This document shows positions 6,649-14,130 of a stretch of 14,130 nt of DNA, in pieces; position 1 is the stretch's first letter; each line of letters starts with the position of its first letter. Both the position numbers and the translations under genes were made by a program. The notes beneath the pieces were generated by a model, which was not told the DNA's origin, searched no databases, and saw only the letters and a program-made list of their open reading frames with translations. The stretch is from CAYQSU01 sp964420325. Lineage in GTDB: Bacteria > Pseudomonadota > Alphaproteobacteria > Rhodospirillales > Defluviicoccaceae. The stretch covers positions 1-14,130 of the forward strand of contig CAYQSU010000075.1 in assembly GCA_964420325.1 (NCBI GenBank), given 5' to 3'.

Positions 6649-7194
6649 ATGCTGAGAGGCATGGCCAACGATCTCGCAGCGATGTCGGAAGACGGCTGGG
6701 ATGCCGGCTGTCTCGTCGGTGCCGCCAAGGTCATCGACGGCGACACCATCATCGTCGCCGGAGAGACCATCCGGCTGCACGGCATCGATGCTCCCGAGGT
6801 GGACCAGACGTTCTGGTGGCGGGGCAGGGAGGTCGAATGCGGCACGATGGCGCTCGCCGCCCTGGAGACGCTGGTCGCCGGCATCACGCTGCGCTGCCGG
6901 GCGATCGAGCGGGATCGCCACGGCCGCCTCGTCGCCAAGTGCCTCTCACCCAATGGCGTCGACATCGGCCGCCGAATGGTCGCTGCCGGCTGGGCGCTGG
7001 CGTACCGGAGGTACTCGGCGGACTATGTCGATGCCGAGGAAGCGGCGCGGCGGGCCGGGCGCGGCATGTGGCGGGGCAGGTTCATGAAGCCATGGGAGTG
7101 GCGCATGCTGGCCGCCGCACGGGGTGTCGCCACCGGCGCTCCGCCCGCGGCGACCGGCGGTCGCGATGCCGAGCAGGCGCGAGGCCGCGGGTAG
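6649..7194 (+). CDS. Thermonuclease (SNase) family protein
   Basis: The protein carries one staphylococcal-nuclease domain. Numbered from the earliest possible ATG (6517), the motifs are KVIDGDT (71-77), IRLHGIDAPE (85-94), DRHGR (133-137) and VAAGWALAYRRY (155-166). The catalytic set of S. aureus nuclease is kept: Arg86 (R35), Glu94 (E43), Arg137 (R87), with Ca2+ ligands Asp76 and Asp91. It should cleave DNA or RNA in a Ca2+-dependent way. I see no signal peptide from the start used here, so the compartment is unclear. The start is uncertain: ATG at 6649 (181 residues) or 6661 leaves only native-like sequence, while ATG at 6517 (225 residues) would include the AT-rich repeat as coding. None has a good ribosome site. 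The gene stands alone between catalase and the mod genes. Confidence 0.85.
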   Translation: MLRGMANDLAAMSEDGWDAGCLVGAAKVIDGDTIIVAGETIRLHGIDAPEVDQTFWWRGREVECGTMALAALETLVAGITLRCRAIERDRHGRLVAKCLSPNGVDIGRRMVAAGWALAYRRYSADYVDAEEAARRAGRGMWRGRFMKPWEWRMLAAARGVATGAPPAATGGRDAEQARGRG

Positions 7195-7296
7195 CGCCTC
7201 GGACGCCGTTACCGGATCTCCTGCTGCGCTCTCACGTGACATTCGGAGAGCTTCGCCGCGAGCTCCTTCCGGCTCACTCAGGTGCGGGTCCCGTCG

Positions 7297-8418
7297 TCAC
7301 TCGGCCGGCCCCGGAGCCGGCTGGGCGTCGGGGGGCATCAGGTGGATGCCGGTGGCGAGGAGGGAGACGATCGCCGCCACGCCTTGCGCGAGGCCGTTGC
7401 GGCTGGCCACGTGCAGCGGCACCGAGAAGTGGATCGGCAGGCTCGGATCATGGGACGGCCGCAGCGTCAGATGCGCCATCTGGCCGATCACCAGCATGGC
7501 GTCGACGATCCCCGGCACCGGGTTCTCATGCTCGCCGCGGGAGGGCCGGTCGCGGCGGTGGAGGACGACGAAGCCGTCGGGAACCACCCAGGCGACGCGC
7601 TGACCGGCGGCGATGTCCGTGTGCAAGGCGGCTTCGATGCGGAGCCCCGCCCAGTCGACGATCGTCCGGCCGTTCGCCGGATCGTGCCCGGCGACGAGGC
7701 CGCTGAAGAGATTGCGCAGGTCGACGAGGCGGGCGACCTCCGCCGAAAGGGGTCTGGTGGTGACCTCGTGCGGCGTGCCGGTCTGAAGTGTCCGGCCGCG
7801 ATGCAGCACGGTCATCCGGTCGGCCAGCATGACGGCCTCGTCGAGATCGTGGGTGACGAGGATCACCGGCATGTCGAGGACGCGGCGAAGCTCGGCGATC
7901 TCGCGATAGAGCCGCTGGCGGGTCGACCGGTCGACGGCCGAGAACGGCTCGTCGAGCAGGAGCACCTTGGGTTCGCGGGCGAGCGCGCGGGCGACGGCGA
8001 CGCGCTGCTGCTGGCCGCCGGAGAGCTCGGCCGGCCGGCGGTCCTCCAGGCCCGAGAGATGGACGAGCTCGAGGATGGCGCGGGCGCGCCGCTCGCGCTC
8101 ACTCGCCGCCACCTCTCCCATGGCGGCCGTGACGTTGGCCAGCGCCGTCATGTGCGGGAACAGCGCGTAGCTCTGAAAGACCATGCCGACGGCGCGCCGG
8201 TGCGCCGGCACCGAGACCGTGTCCGAGAGCCATGTCTCGCCGTTCACGGTGACGGTGCCGCGCTTCGGCCGGTAGGTGCCGGCGATCGACCGGAGCACGG
8301 TGGACTTGCCGCTGCCCGACGGGCCGACCAGCGCCAGCACCTCGCCGGAGGCGCAGGAGAGGTCGGCGGCGAGGGGGATCGGAGCGGCCTGGTGCAGAGA
8401 GACCTCGAGGCCGCGCAT
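7297..8418 (-). CDS. modC: ModC, molybdate ABC transporter ATPase
   Basis: This 373-residue ATPase has Walker A GPSGSGKS (32-39), Q-loop Gln82, signature LSGGQQQR (132-139), Walker B LLLDEP (153-158) and H-loop His190 in VTHDLDEA. A C-terminal extension of about 150 residues fits the regulatory TOBE-like region of ModC. It powers molybdate import through ModB at the inner membrane. The ATG at 8418 is five bases after the modB stop; a TTG at 8427 overlapping that stop (TTGA) is an alternative adding three residues. Neither has a clear ribosome site, which fits translational coupling. Assignment to molybdate rather than sulfate or another anion rests on the modE, modA and modB neighbours and the operator. 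It converges with the nuclease gene across about 100 bp without a clear terminator. Confidence 0.93.
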   Translation of the reverse strand: MRGLEVSLHQAAPIPLAADLSCASGEVLALVGPSGSGKSTVLRSIAGTYRPKRGTVTVNGETWLSDTVSVPAHRRAVGMVFQSYALFPHMTALANVTAAMGEVAASERERRARAILELVHLSGLEDRRPAELSGGQQQRVAVARALAREPKVLLLDEPFSAVDRSTRQRLYREIAELRRVLDMPVILVTHDLDEAVMLADRMTVLHRGRTLQTGTPHEVTTRPLSAEVARLVDLRNLFSGLVAGHDPANGRTIVDWAGLRIEAALHTDIAAGQRVAWVVPDGFVVLHRRDRPSRGEHENPVPGIVDAMLVIGQMAHLTLRPSHDPSLPIHFSVPLHVASRNGLAQGVAAIVSLLATGIHLMPPDAQPAPGPAE

Positions 8419-8423
8419 CGAGG

Positions 8424-9092
8424 TCAACCGAGGCGGCGGCCGATGCGGCGGGAGGCGCCGTAGGTCAGCGCGATGGCGGCCAGCGAGATGCCGAGCAGAA
8501 GTGCCGACATCCGTGCGGCCGACACATCGTCGAAGGCCTGGACGCGGTCGTAGATGGCGATGGCGATGGTCCTGGTCTCACCCGGGATCGAGCCGCCGAC
8601 CATGAGCACGATGCCGAACTCGCCGAGGGTATGGGCGAAGCTCAGCACCATGGCGGTCAGGATCGCCGGCCAGGCCAGCGGCAGCTCCACCCTGAGAAGC
8701 GCCCTCCAGGGCGACATGCCGCAGCAGGCCGCGGCGTCCCGCACCTCGGACGGGATCGCCTCGAAGCCCCGCTGCATCGGCTGGATGGCGAAGGGCAGAT
8801 TGAAGATGATCGAGGCCACCAGGAGCCCCTCGAAGGTGAAGACGAGCGGGCGGCCGAAGGCGGCCTGCCACACCTGTCCGATCGGCGAGGCGGCGCCGAA
8901 AGCGACGAGGAGGTAATAGCCGAACACCGTCGGCGGCAGCACCAGCGGCAGGGCGACCAGGGCCTCGGCAAGGCCCTTGCCGGCGAAGTCCCGGTAGGCG
9001 AGCCAGCGTCCGACGACGATGCCGGTCGGCAGGAGGATGAGGATGGTGAAGGCGGCGAGGTGCAGCGACAGCCACAACGCGGTCCAGTCCAT
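8424..9092 (-). CDS. modB: ModB, molybdate ABC transporter permease
   Basis: The 222-residue integral membrane protein has about five membrane segments. Characteristic ModB stretches are ALPLVLPPTVFGYYLL (47-62), the cytoplasmic EAA loop beginning EAIPSEVRDAAACCGMSPWR (111-130) and ending in ELPLAWPAI, AHTLGEFG (153-160), and GGSIPGETRTIAIAIYD (166-182). It forms the inner-membrane channel and contacts ModC through the EAA loop. The ATG at 9092 follows modA by 21 bp, with a purine-rich GGAGGAGAAGGCGGGAA stretch upstream. Gene order modA-modB-modC with tiny gaps marks one transcript. Confidence 0.95.
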   Translation of the reverse strand: MDWTALWLSLHLAAFTILILLPTGIVVGRWLAYRDFAGKGLAEALVALPLVLPPTVFGYYLLVAFGAASPIGQVWQAAFGRPLVFTFEGLLVASIIFNLPFAIQPMQRGFEAIPSEVRDAAACCGMSPWRALLRVELPLAWPAILTAMVLSFAHTLGEFGIVLMVGGSIPGETRTIAIAIYDRVQAFDDVSAARMSALLLGISLAAIALTYGASRRIGRRLG

Positions 9093-9113
9093 GGTTCCCG
9101 CCTTCTCCTCCGC

Positions 9114-9932
9114 TCAGCTCGCTTCGCCGGGCAGGACGAAACCGTATGTTCGGAGGATCGCCCGGGCCGGCGGCTGCCGGAGGTAGTCGTGGAAGCGTTC
9201 GGCGGCCGGTCCGGCGCTCTTCAGGAGCACCATCCTCTGGCGCAGCGGCGAGTGCCAGCCCTCCGGGATCAGCGCGAACGACCCGAGCGCGGACACCCGC
9301 GGTGCAAGGGCCAGCGAGTAGGCGATGATGCCGCCGGCGGCGTTTCCCGAGGTCGCGAACTGCGCCGCCTGGCTGACGTTCTCGCCGAGCACCAGCCTGG
9401 GCCTCATGGCGTCCCACAGCCCGCGGTGCCGCAGCGCCTCCTCGGCCCGCTTGCCGTAGGGAGCGTGTTCGGGATTGGCGATGGCGAAGCGGGTGATGCG
9501 GCCGTCGACGAGCGCCTCGGCCAGATCTTCGAGTGAGCCGTCCGCCATTAGTGGCGAGCCGTGCGGCACGATGATGACGATCCGGCCGACGGCGTAGAGG
9601 GTTCCCTCGTCCCGCGTGAAGCCCTCCCGCGCCAGGTCGAGCACATAGTCCTCGTCGGCCGAGAGATAGAGCTGGAACGGCGCACCCTGGCGGATCTGGC
9701 GGGCGAAGTTGCCGGACGATCCGAACGACAGCCTCACCGCCTGGCCCGTATCGGTCCGGAAGGCCTCGCCGATCTCATCGAGAGCGAACTGAAGATCGGA
9801 GGCGGCGGCGATGGTCGGCGGCTCGTCGGTCCGTGCATTCTCGGGCGAAACTGCCAACGACGCCAGGACCAGGACGGCGGAGAGCACGCGCAAGCCAGCA
9901 CGCCGACCGCGCTTCGCCGCTGCTTCGATCAC
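9114..9932 (-). CDS. modA: ModA, periplasmic molybdate-binding protein
   Basis: The 272-residue protein has a signal peptide (RGRRAGLR, then a hydrophobic VLSAVLVLASLAVS; likely cleavage near residue 33). Mature ModA motifs follow: IAAASDLQFALDEIGEAF (41-58), SFGSSGNFARQIRQGAPF (69-86), SADEDYV (91-97), and a C-terminal FHDYLRQPPARAILRTYGF. It captures molybdate (or tungstate) for ModB/ModC. I prefer the GTG at 9932: it gives a normal signal peptide and has GGGGGA six bases upstream. ATGs at 9968 and 9992 in the same frame would place the operator inside the coding sequence and a charged Arg/His stretch ahead of the signal. The molybdate operator sits 17 bases upstream of this start. Confidence 0.93.
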   Translation of the reverse strand: MIEAAAKRGRRAGLRVLSAVLVLASLAVSPENARTDEPPTIAAASDLQFALDEIGEAFRTDTGQAVRLSFGSSGNFARQIRQGAPFQLYLSADEDYVLDLAREGFTRDEGTLYAVGRIVIIVPHGSPLMADGSLEDLAEALVDGRITRFAIANPEHAPYGKRAEEALRHRGLWDAMRPRLVLGENVSQAAQFATSGNAAGGIIAYSLALAPRVSALGSFALIPEGWHSPLRQRMVLLKSAGPAAERFHDYLRQPPARAILRTYGFVLPGEAS

Positions 9933-9948
9933 GGGCGGTCCCCCGATT

Positions 9949-9972
9949 CGATATATCCATAAGAACATATCG
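9949..9972 (-). promoter_or_regulatory. ModE operator (molybdate box) in front of modA
   Basis: The plus strand reads CGATATAT, eight bases, then ACATATCG; outer CGATAT and ATATCG are perfect complements and only one position of the eight-base arms is mismatched. The E. coli modA operator as I recall it is CGTTATAT-N8-ACATAACG, so the spacing and all but one base per arm agree. It lies between modE and modA, in one of the few AT-rich spots of the region. ModE with molybdate would block transcription of modABC here. No exact -35/-10 pair was fixed. Confidence 0.85.
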
Positions 9973-9995
9973 GAACGGTGCCGCCGCGGCAAGCG

Positions 9996-10379
9996 CTACG
10001 TCCGCTCGGGAGCGTCGCGCAACAGCCGCCGCAGCCGGCCGATCTCGTCGCCGATGGCGGCCTCGGTGAGCGCCTCCATCCGCCGGTAGGCGGCCAGGAC
10101 CATGGCGCCCGCGGGCGTGAGCGTGGCGCCGCCGCGCGTCCGGCCGCCGCGGCTGGTCTCGACGAGCGGCGCCCTGAAGCAGGCGTTCATCGTCTCGACC
10201 AGGAGCCAGGCGCGCTTGTAGCTCATGCCCATCCGCCGCCCGGCGGCGGCAATCGAGCCGGTCTCCTTGATGCCTTCGAGGAGGTCCGCCTTGCCCGGAC
10301 CGACGGCGATGTCGGGCTCGAGGACGATGCGGAGCCTGGCGCCGACCTGCTTGTTGCCTCGCTTCATGGGGCGGAGCAT
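9996..10379 (-). CDS. modE: ModE-type molybdate-responsive regulator, DNA-binding domain only
   Basis: The 127-residue protein matches the N-terminal winged-helix domain of ModE. LLEGIKETGSIAAAGRRMGMSYKRAW (33-58) holds the helix-turn-helix, followed by MNACFRAPLVETSRGGRTRGGATLTPAG (64-91), as in ModE's GGxxGGGAxLT wing. The C-terminal tandem molybdate-binding (TOBE/Mop) half of E. coli ModE is absent; the protein ends about 35 residues after the wing. How it senses molybdate is therefore not shown. The start is uncertain: ATGs at 10379 and 10367, or a TTG at 10403 with GGAG too close. It lies 63 bp before modA on the same strand, with the operator between them, and 54 bp or less after the GGDEF/EAL gene, so it may be read from that transcript. 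Confidence 0.88.
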   Translation of the reverse strand: MLRPMKRGNKQVGARLRIVLEPDIAVGPGKADLLEGIKETGSIAAAGRRMGMSYKRAWLLVETMNACFRAPLVETSRGGRTRGGATLTPAGAMVLAAYRRMEALTEAAIGDEIGRLRRLLRDAPERT

Positions 10380-10433
10380 CGGCCGACGACGCGCCTTCGG
10401 CAAGGGCTCCGGCGTCGCCGCGGCCGTTCCCCG

Positions 10434-12956
10434 TCATTCCGCGGCGGCAGGAGCGGCGCGGAGGTGGTCGGCGAGCGCCTCGGCGGTGATCGGCCGGCAG
10501 AACAGGTAGCCCTGGGCCATCTCGCAGCCGAGCGCGCTGAGGAAGCGGAGCTGGTCCTCGGTCTCGACGCCCTCGCCGACGACGCCGAGCCCGAGGCCGT
10601 GGGCCATGGCGACGATCGCCCTGACCAGCGCAGAGTCGCCGGGATCGGTGGTGACGTCGCGGACGAAGCCGCGGTCGATCTTCAGGGTGTGGACGGGATA
10701 GCGCTTGAGATAGCCGAGCGAGGAGTAGCCGGTGCCGAAGTCGTCGATGGAGACGCGGATGCCGCGGCCTTCAAGGTTCTGGAGCAGCGCCAGCGTGGAC
10801 GGCGCGTCCTCGATCAGGAGCGTCTCGGTGATCTCGAGCTCGAGGCGCTCGGGCGGCAGGCCGCTCCGCTCGAGGGCGCCGAGCACCGACTCGAGGAAGC
10901 GGGCATCGCGGAACTGGCGGGTCGAGACGTTGACGGCGAGGCGGGGCGGCTCTGCCGTCCGGCGCGACCAGCGGGCGGCCTCGGCAGCGGCGGTGGCGAG
11001 CACCCAGGTGCCGATGGGAACGATCAGGCCGGTGTCCTCGGCGAGCGGAACGAACCGGTCCGGCCCGACGGCGCCGAGCTCGGGGCTCTGCCAGCGCAGG
11101 AGCGCCTCGACGGCGACGGTGCGGCCGGTCTTTACGTCGACGATCGGCTGGTAGCGGAGGCTGAGCTCGTCGCGGTCGAGCGCGCGCCGGAGGTGGGCGG
11201 CGATCGTCAGGCGCTCGTGCGCGGCATCGTCCAGGTCCGGCGTGAAGAAGCGGAAGTCGTTGCGCCCGCGCGCCTTGCAGAGATGCATCGCGGCGTCGGC
11301 GTTCTTCATCAAGAGCGTGGCGTCCCTGCCGTCGCCGGGACAAAGAGCGACGCCGATGCTGGCCGAGACGAACAGCTCGACGCCTTCGATCACGAACGGC
11401 TCGCGGAACAGCTCGTGGATCCGCCGCACCGCCCCCTCGGCGTGGTCCGCCGACGGCAGATCGGGGAGGATGACGGCGAACTCGTCGCTGCTGAGCCGGG
11501 CGACGGTGTCGCTCCGGCGCAGGTTGCCGGTGAGCCGGCGCGCGGCCTCGATGAGGAGACGGTCGCCGGCGTCATGGCCGAGCGTGTCGTTCACCGTCTT
11601 GAAGTGGTCGAGGTCGAGGAACAGCACGGCGACGACCTTGCCGCTGCGCTCCGCCCGGCTCAGCGCAGAGGCCAGGCGGTCGGCGGCGAGGCTGCGGTTG
11701 GGGAGGCCGGTAAGCTCGTCGTACCAGGCCTGGCGCAGCAGTCTCGCCTCGTACTCCTTGCGGACGGTGATGTCCTCCTTGACCGCGATGAAGTGGGTGA
11801 TCGTGCCGTCGGCGTCGCGGATCGGCGAGATCGACGCCGACTCCCAGTAGAGCTCGCCGGATTTCTTGCGGTTCTGCAGCTCGCCCCGCCATTCCCGGCC
11901 CGCAAGAATGGTCCGCCACAGCCTGCGATAGAGCGTGCTCGACATGCGCCCCGACTTGAGCCGGCGCGGGTTCTGGCCGAGGATCTCGTCCGGCCGGTAG
12001 CCGGTGACCTGGGTGAACCTCGGGTTGACGTACTCGATGCGGCCGGCGACGTCGGTGACGACCACCGAGACCGGGCTCTGCTCGACCGCCTGGGACAGCG
12101 TGCGGAGCTGGTCCTCGCGCCGCTTGTCCTCGCTCACGTCCCGCTGGATGAGCACGCGGCCGCCGTCGCGGGTGGCGTAGGCACGGCAGCGGAACCAACG
12201 TCCGTCCGTGGTCTCGAGACTCCACGCGGTGCCCCGGCCCGGGCGCGCGTCCGGGCGGTGGACCCGCTCGTCGGTGTGGGTCGCCCGGATCTGGGCGCGG
12301 TCGACGAGGGCCTGGTGGATGTCGCCGAAGCCGATGCCGGGGCGGAGGAGGCCCTCGATCAGGGCGAGCTGGCGCCGGTACTTGTCGTTGCACAGGACCA
12401 GGCGGTCGTCGCCGTCGAACAGCGCGAACCCTTCGTCGATGCTTTCGATGGCGTCGCTCAGCATCGACCAGGCGCGGACGGTGGCCTCCTCGGTTCGGAT
12501 TTGGGCGGTGACGTTGCGGACCATCCCGCGATAGCCGCGAAAGCCGCCGCCGTCGAAGGCGGGGATGCCGCTGAGGCTGGCGCAGAGCTCCTCGCCGTCG
12601 TCGGCCAGGACGACGAGCCGGCGATCACGGAACGGGCGCCGGGCCCGCATGTCGGCGACGAGCGGCCGCCAGCCGTCGTCGTCTGCCCCGTCGCCGTCGG
12701 CGAGGACCGCCTGCATCCGGGCGATGATCCCAGCGAGGCCGGCCACGGACTCCTCGTCCGGCGTCGCCGATACCCAGGTCAGCCTCAGGTCGGCGTCGGT
12801 CTCCCAGAACGAGCCCATCGACGCCCGGGCGAAATCCTCCAACCGCTGCTCCGCGGCCAGCGAGGACATGGCGCGGGGTCGGCCCGGTTGGAGGCTCGCC
12901 GGCCCGCAGACCTGCGGCCGGCTTTCGGGTGCACGGAGGTTCGAGCGTCGCGCCAT
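10434..12956 (-). CDS. PAS-GGDEF-EAL protein, probable c-di-GMP phosphodiesterase
   Basis: This 840-residue cytoplasmic protein has no membrane segments. Two divergent PAS-like regions (about 40-155 and 165-275) are followed by a clear PAS/PAC (about 284-400; VEQSPVSVVVTDVAGRIEYVN), a GGDEF domain (about 409-572) and an EAL domain (about 583-830). The cyclase motif is SSDEF (489-493) instead of GGDEF, though metal-ligand Asp448 and the inhibitory RxxD site (480-483) remain. The EAL set is complete: Glu617 in EALLRW, Asn676, Glu708 in EITET, Asp738-Asp739 in DDFGTGYSS, Lys759, Glu795 and Gln815. It most likely degrades c-di-GMP to pGpG under PAS-sensed signals. The start is uncertain: GTG 12968, ATG 12956 or ATG 12869, none with a strong ribosome site; domains are unaffected. 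No c-di-GMP effector gene is adjacent. Confidence 0.93.
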   Translation of the reverse strand: MARRSNLRAPESRPQVCGPASLQPGRPRAMSSLAAEQRLEDFARASMGSFWETDADLRLTWVSATPDEESVAGLAGIIARMQAVLADGDGADDDGWRPLVADMRARRPFRDRRLVVLADDGEELCASLSGIPAFDGGGFRGYRGMVRNVTAQIRTEEATVRAWSMLSDAIESIDEGFALFDGDDRLVLCNDKYRRQLALIEGLLRPGIGFGDIHQALVDRAQIRATHTDERVHRPDARPGRGTAWSLETTDGRWFRCRAYATRDGGRVLIQRDVSEDKRREDQLRTLSQAVEQSPVSVVVTDVAGRIEYVNPRFTQVTGYRPDEILGQNPRRLKSGRMSSTLYRRLWRTILAGREWRGELQNRKKSGELYWESASISPIRDADGTITHFIAVKEDITVRKEYEARLLRQAWYDELTGLPNRSLAADRLASALSRAERSGKVVAVLFLDLDHFKTVNDTLGHDAGDRLLIEAARRLTGNLRRSDTVARLSSDEFAVILPDLPSADHAEGAVRRIHELFREPFVIEGVELFVSASIGVALCPGDGRDATLLMKNADAAMHLCKARGRNDFRFFTPDLDDAAHERLTIAAHLRRALDRDELSLRYQPIVDVKTGRTVAVEALLRWQSPELGAVGPDRFVPLAEDTGLIVPIGTWVLATAAAEAARWSRRTAEPPRLAVNVSTRQFRDARFLESVLGALERSGLPPERLELEITETLLIEDAPSTLALLQNLEGRGIRVSIDDFGTGYSSLGYLKRYPVHTLKIDRGFVRDVTTDPGDSALVRAIVAMAHGLGLGVVGEGVETEDQLRFLSALGCEMAQGYLFCRPITAEALADHLRAAPAAAE

Positions 12957-13140
12957 GGGGACCGCCACTGCCCTGTTCGTCTCTCGTCCGTTTGCCGCTC
13001 GCGCCGCGACGGCGACGCCGCGGCGCGGATGTCCGGCTGTTCCCGCTGGCGAAACGGGGCGAGCGACGGTTGGTTCGGCGTATTATCGGCGCGGAATCGT
13101 AAACGGAGCCTTACGCGGGGGCGCACAGCGGCGTCCGCCC

Positions 13141-13860
13141 TCAGAGGCGGACGATTTCGCCGTTCCTCTCGCACGCGGGCTCGGCCAGGGCGACAAACGC
13201 GTCGGCGACGGCCTCCGGCGGCTTGACGGTCTGCGGATCCTCGCCCGGATACGCCTCGGCGCGCATCCGCGTCCGAGTCGCGCCGGGATCGACCAGATTG
13301 GCGCGGACGGCGGTCTTCGCCACCTCGGCAGCATAGGTCTTGACCATGGTCTCGAGCGCGCCCTTGCTCACCGCGTACGCGCCCCAGTAGGCCCGACCCG
13401 CGGCGACCCCGGAGGTGACGAAGATCGCGCGGCCCGCGCGCGAGGTCCGGAGCAGGGGATCGAAGCTGCGCAACAGGCGCCAGTTCGCGGTGAGGTTGAC
13501 GGCGATGACCTGATCCCACGTCGCCGGCGCCACGTGGACGAGGGGGGCGAGCACGCCGAGGATGCCGGCATTGCCGACGAGCACGTCGAGGCGGCCCCAG
13601 CGCTCGTAGACGGCGGCGCCCATGCGATCGATCATGGCGAAGTCGGTGAGATCGCCCGGCACGAGACTGGCCGAACCGCCCCGTGCCCGGACGATGTCGT
13701 CGACCTCCTCGAGGGCGCCCTGGGTGCGGGCGACGAGGACGACCTCGGCCCCCTCCTCGGCGAACCGCAGCGCCACGGCGCGGCCGATGCCGCGCGACGC
13801 GCCGGTCACCAGCGCGACGCGGCCCTCAAGTCGTCCTTGCGGCCGCGCCGGCTCCGTCAC
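13141..13860 (-). CDS. Short-chain dehydrogenase/reductase
   Basis: The 239-residue protein is a classical SDR: cofactor motif TGASRGIG (19-26), Asp70, NAG (97-99), Asn122, and catalytic Ser150, Tyr162 and Lys166 in YAVSK. ARTQ after the second strand (about 44-47) hints at NADP(H), but this is weak. The substrate is unknown; the C-terminal half resembles general reductases, without a family-specific motif I recognise. The start is GTG at 13860, two bases after the purF stop. The purF end supplies the ribosome site GAGGAG five bases before it, so translation is probably coupled. An SDR directly after purF is a layout known in alphaproteobacteria; a role in purine synthesis is not implied. Confidence 0.92.
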   Translation of the reverse strand: MTEPARPQGRLEGRVALVTGASRGIGRAVALRFAEEGAEVVLVARTQGALEEVDDIVRARGGSASLVPGDLTDFAMIDRMGAAVYERWGRLDVLVGNAGILGVLAPLVHVAPATWDQVIAVNLTANWRLLRSFDPLLRTSRAGRAIFVTSGVAAGRAYWGAYAVSKGALETMVKTYAAEVAKTAVRANLVDPGATRTRMRAEAYPGEDPQTVKPPEAVADAFVALAEPACERNGEIVRL

Positions 13861-13862
13861 GC

Positions 13863-14130
13863 CTACTCCTCGAGCAGGGAGAGCTGTTCTTGAGCGGGGA
13901 ACTCCTCGTAGTCGGAGAGCCGGACGGGATAATCGCCGGTGAAGCAGGCGTCGCAGTGCTGGGGCTGGGCCGTCTCGCGGCGGGCTTCGCCGACGGCCCG
14001 GTAGAGGCCGTCGAGCGAGATGTAGGCGAGGGTGTCGGCGCCGATGTAGCGCGCCATGTCGGCGACGGTGCGGCTCGAGGCCAGAAGCTCGCTGCGCTCC
14101 GGCGTGTCGATGCCGTAGAAGCAGGAATGG
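13863..14130 (-). CDS. purF: PurF, amidophosphoribosyltransferase, C-terminal part (cut by window edge)
   Basis: Only the last 88 residues lie in the window; the gene continues past position 14130. They include SCFYGIDTPERSELLA, then YIGADTLAYISLDGLYRAVGE and HCDACFTGDYPVRL, all typical of the PurF C terminus, which makes phosphoribosylamine from PRPP and glutamine at the first step of purine synthesis. The CDAC pair and the Cys of CFYGID sit where Bacillus subtilis PurF has ligands of its [4Fe-4S] cluster, so this is probably the iron-sulfur type. The glutamine amidotransferase and PRPP-binding parts are outside the window. The stop TAG is two bases before the SDR start. Confidence 0.95.
   Translation of the reverse strand, partial: HSCFYGIDTPERSELLASSRTVADMARYIGADTLAYISLDGLYRAVGEARRETAQPQHCDACFTGDYPVRLSDYEEFPAQEQLSLLEE

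Noticed and set aside
9979..9991. TGCCG-CCG-CGGCA hairpin after modE as a terminator
   Set aside because: The stem is only five pairs with a three-base loop and no T-run follows on the minus strand; such stems are common by chance at this GC level.
12957..13140. GATAAT at about 13081-13086 as the -10 box of the GGDEF/EAL gene
   Set aside because: No recognisable -35 element lies at the right distance, so the hexamer alone is not enough.
9978..13226. Plus-strand open frame of over 1000 codons opposite the modE and GGDEF/EAL genes
   Set aside because: The minus-strand genes carry full domain signatures, and the plus frame is a Gly/Ala/Glu/Asp/Val-rich shadow crossing two genes and their gap.

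Overview
The window is about 14 kb of very GC-rich, tightly packed chromosomal DNA, most likely from an alphaproteobacterium. This rests on the codon use, the family types, and a short-chain dehydrogenase gene coupled directly to the 3' end of purF. I see no rRNA, tRNA, CRISPR array, transposase or integrase. Almost everything is ordinary core or accessory metabolism. The exception is one small AT-rich patch at about 6517-6625.

Left part (1-3800): a CaCA-type cation/Ca2+ exchanger (+), a Tat-exported aldo/keto reductase (-), a divergent exported DUF411 metal-site protein (+), and a pRiA4b ORF-3 family protein (-).

Peroxide-stress unit (3379-6310): oxyR (-) carries both redox cysteines at exactly the Escherichia coli positions (199 and 208). 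It is divergent from a monofunctional haem catalase (+), and their 101-bp shared intergenic region is AT-enriched. A hotdog-fold thioesterase starts inside the oxyR stop codon (ATGA overlap) and so appears translationally coupled to the regulator.

Odd patch (6307-6650): after the catalase comes a startless minus-strand reading frame that looks like the 3' end of a lost gene. It is followed by an island of about 25% GC with nested inverted repeats and two copies of a 51-bp direct repeat, then a staphylococcal-nuclease-type gene. This is the least explained sequence in the window.

Molybdate block (7297-10379, minus strand): modE (short, DNA-binding domain only), modA, modB and modC. A near-textbook ModE operator (CGATATAT-N8-ACATATCG) lies just upstream of the likely GTG start of modA. 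The logic is repression of the high-affinity uptake operon when molybdate is sufficient.

Right part (10434-14130, minus strand): a large PAS-PAS-PAS-GGDEF-EAL protein with a degenerate SSDEF cyclase motif and an intact EAL set, probably a c-di-GMP phosphodiesterase. Then come a short-chain dehydrogenase and the C-terminal 88 residues of PurF, cut by the window edge.

I do not see a complete novel defence or mobile system. The best candidates for something undescribed are the AT-rich repeat island in front of the nuclease gene and the oxyR-thioesterase coupling.
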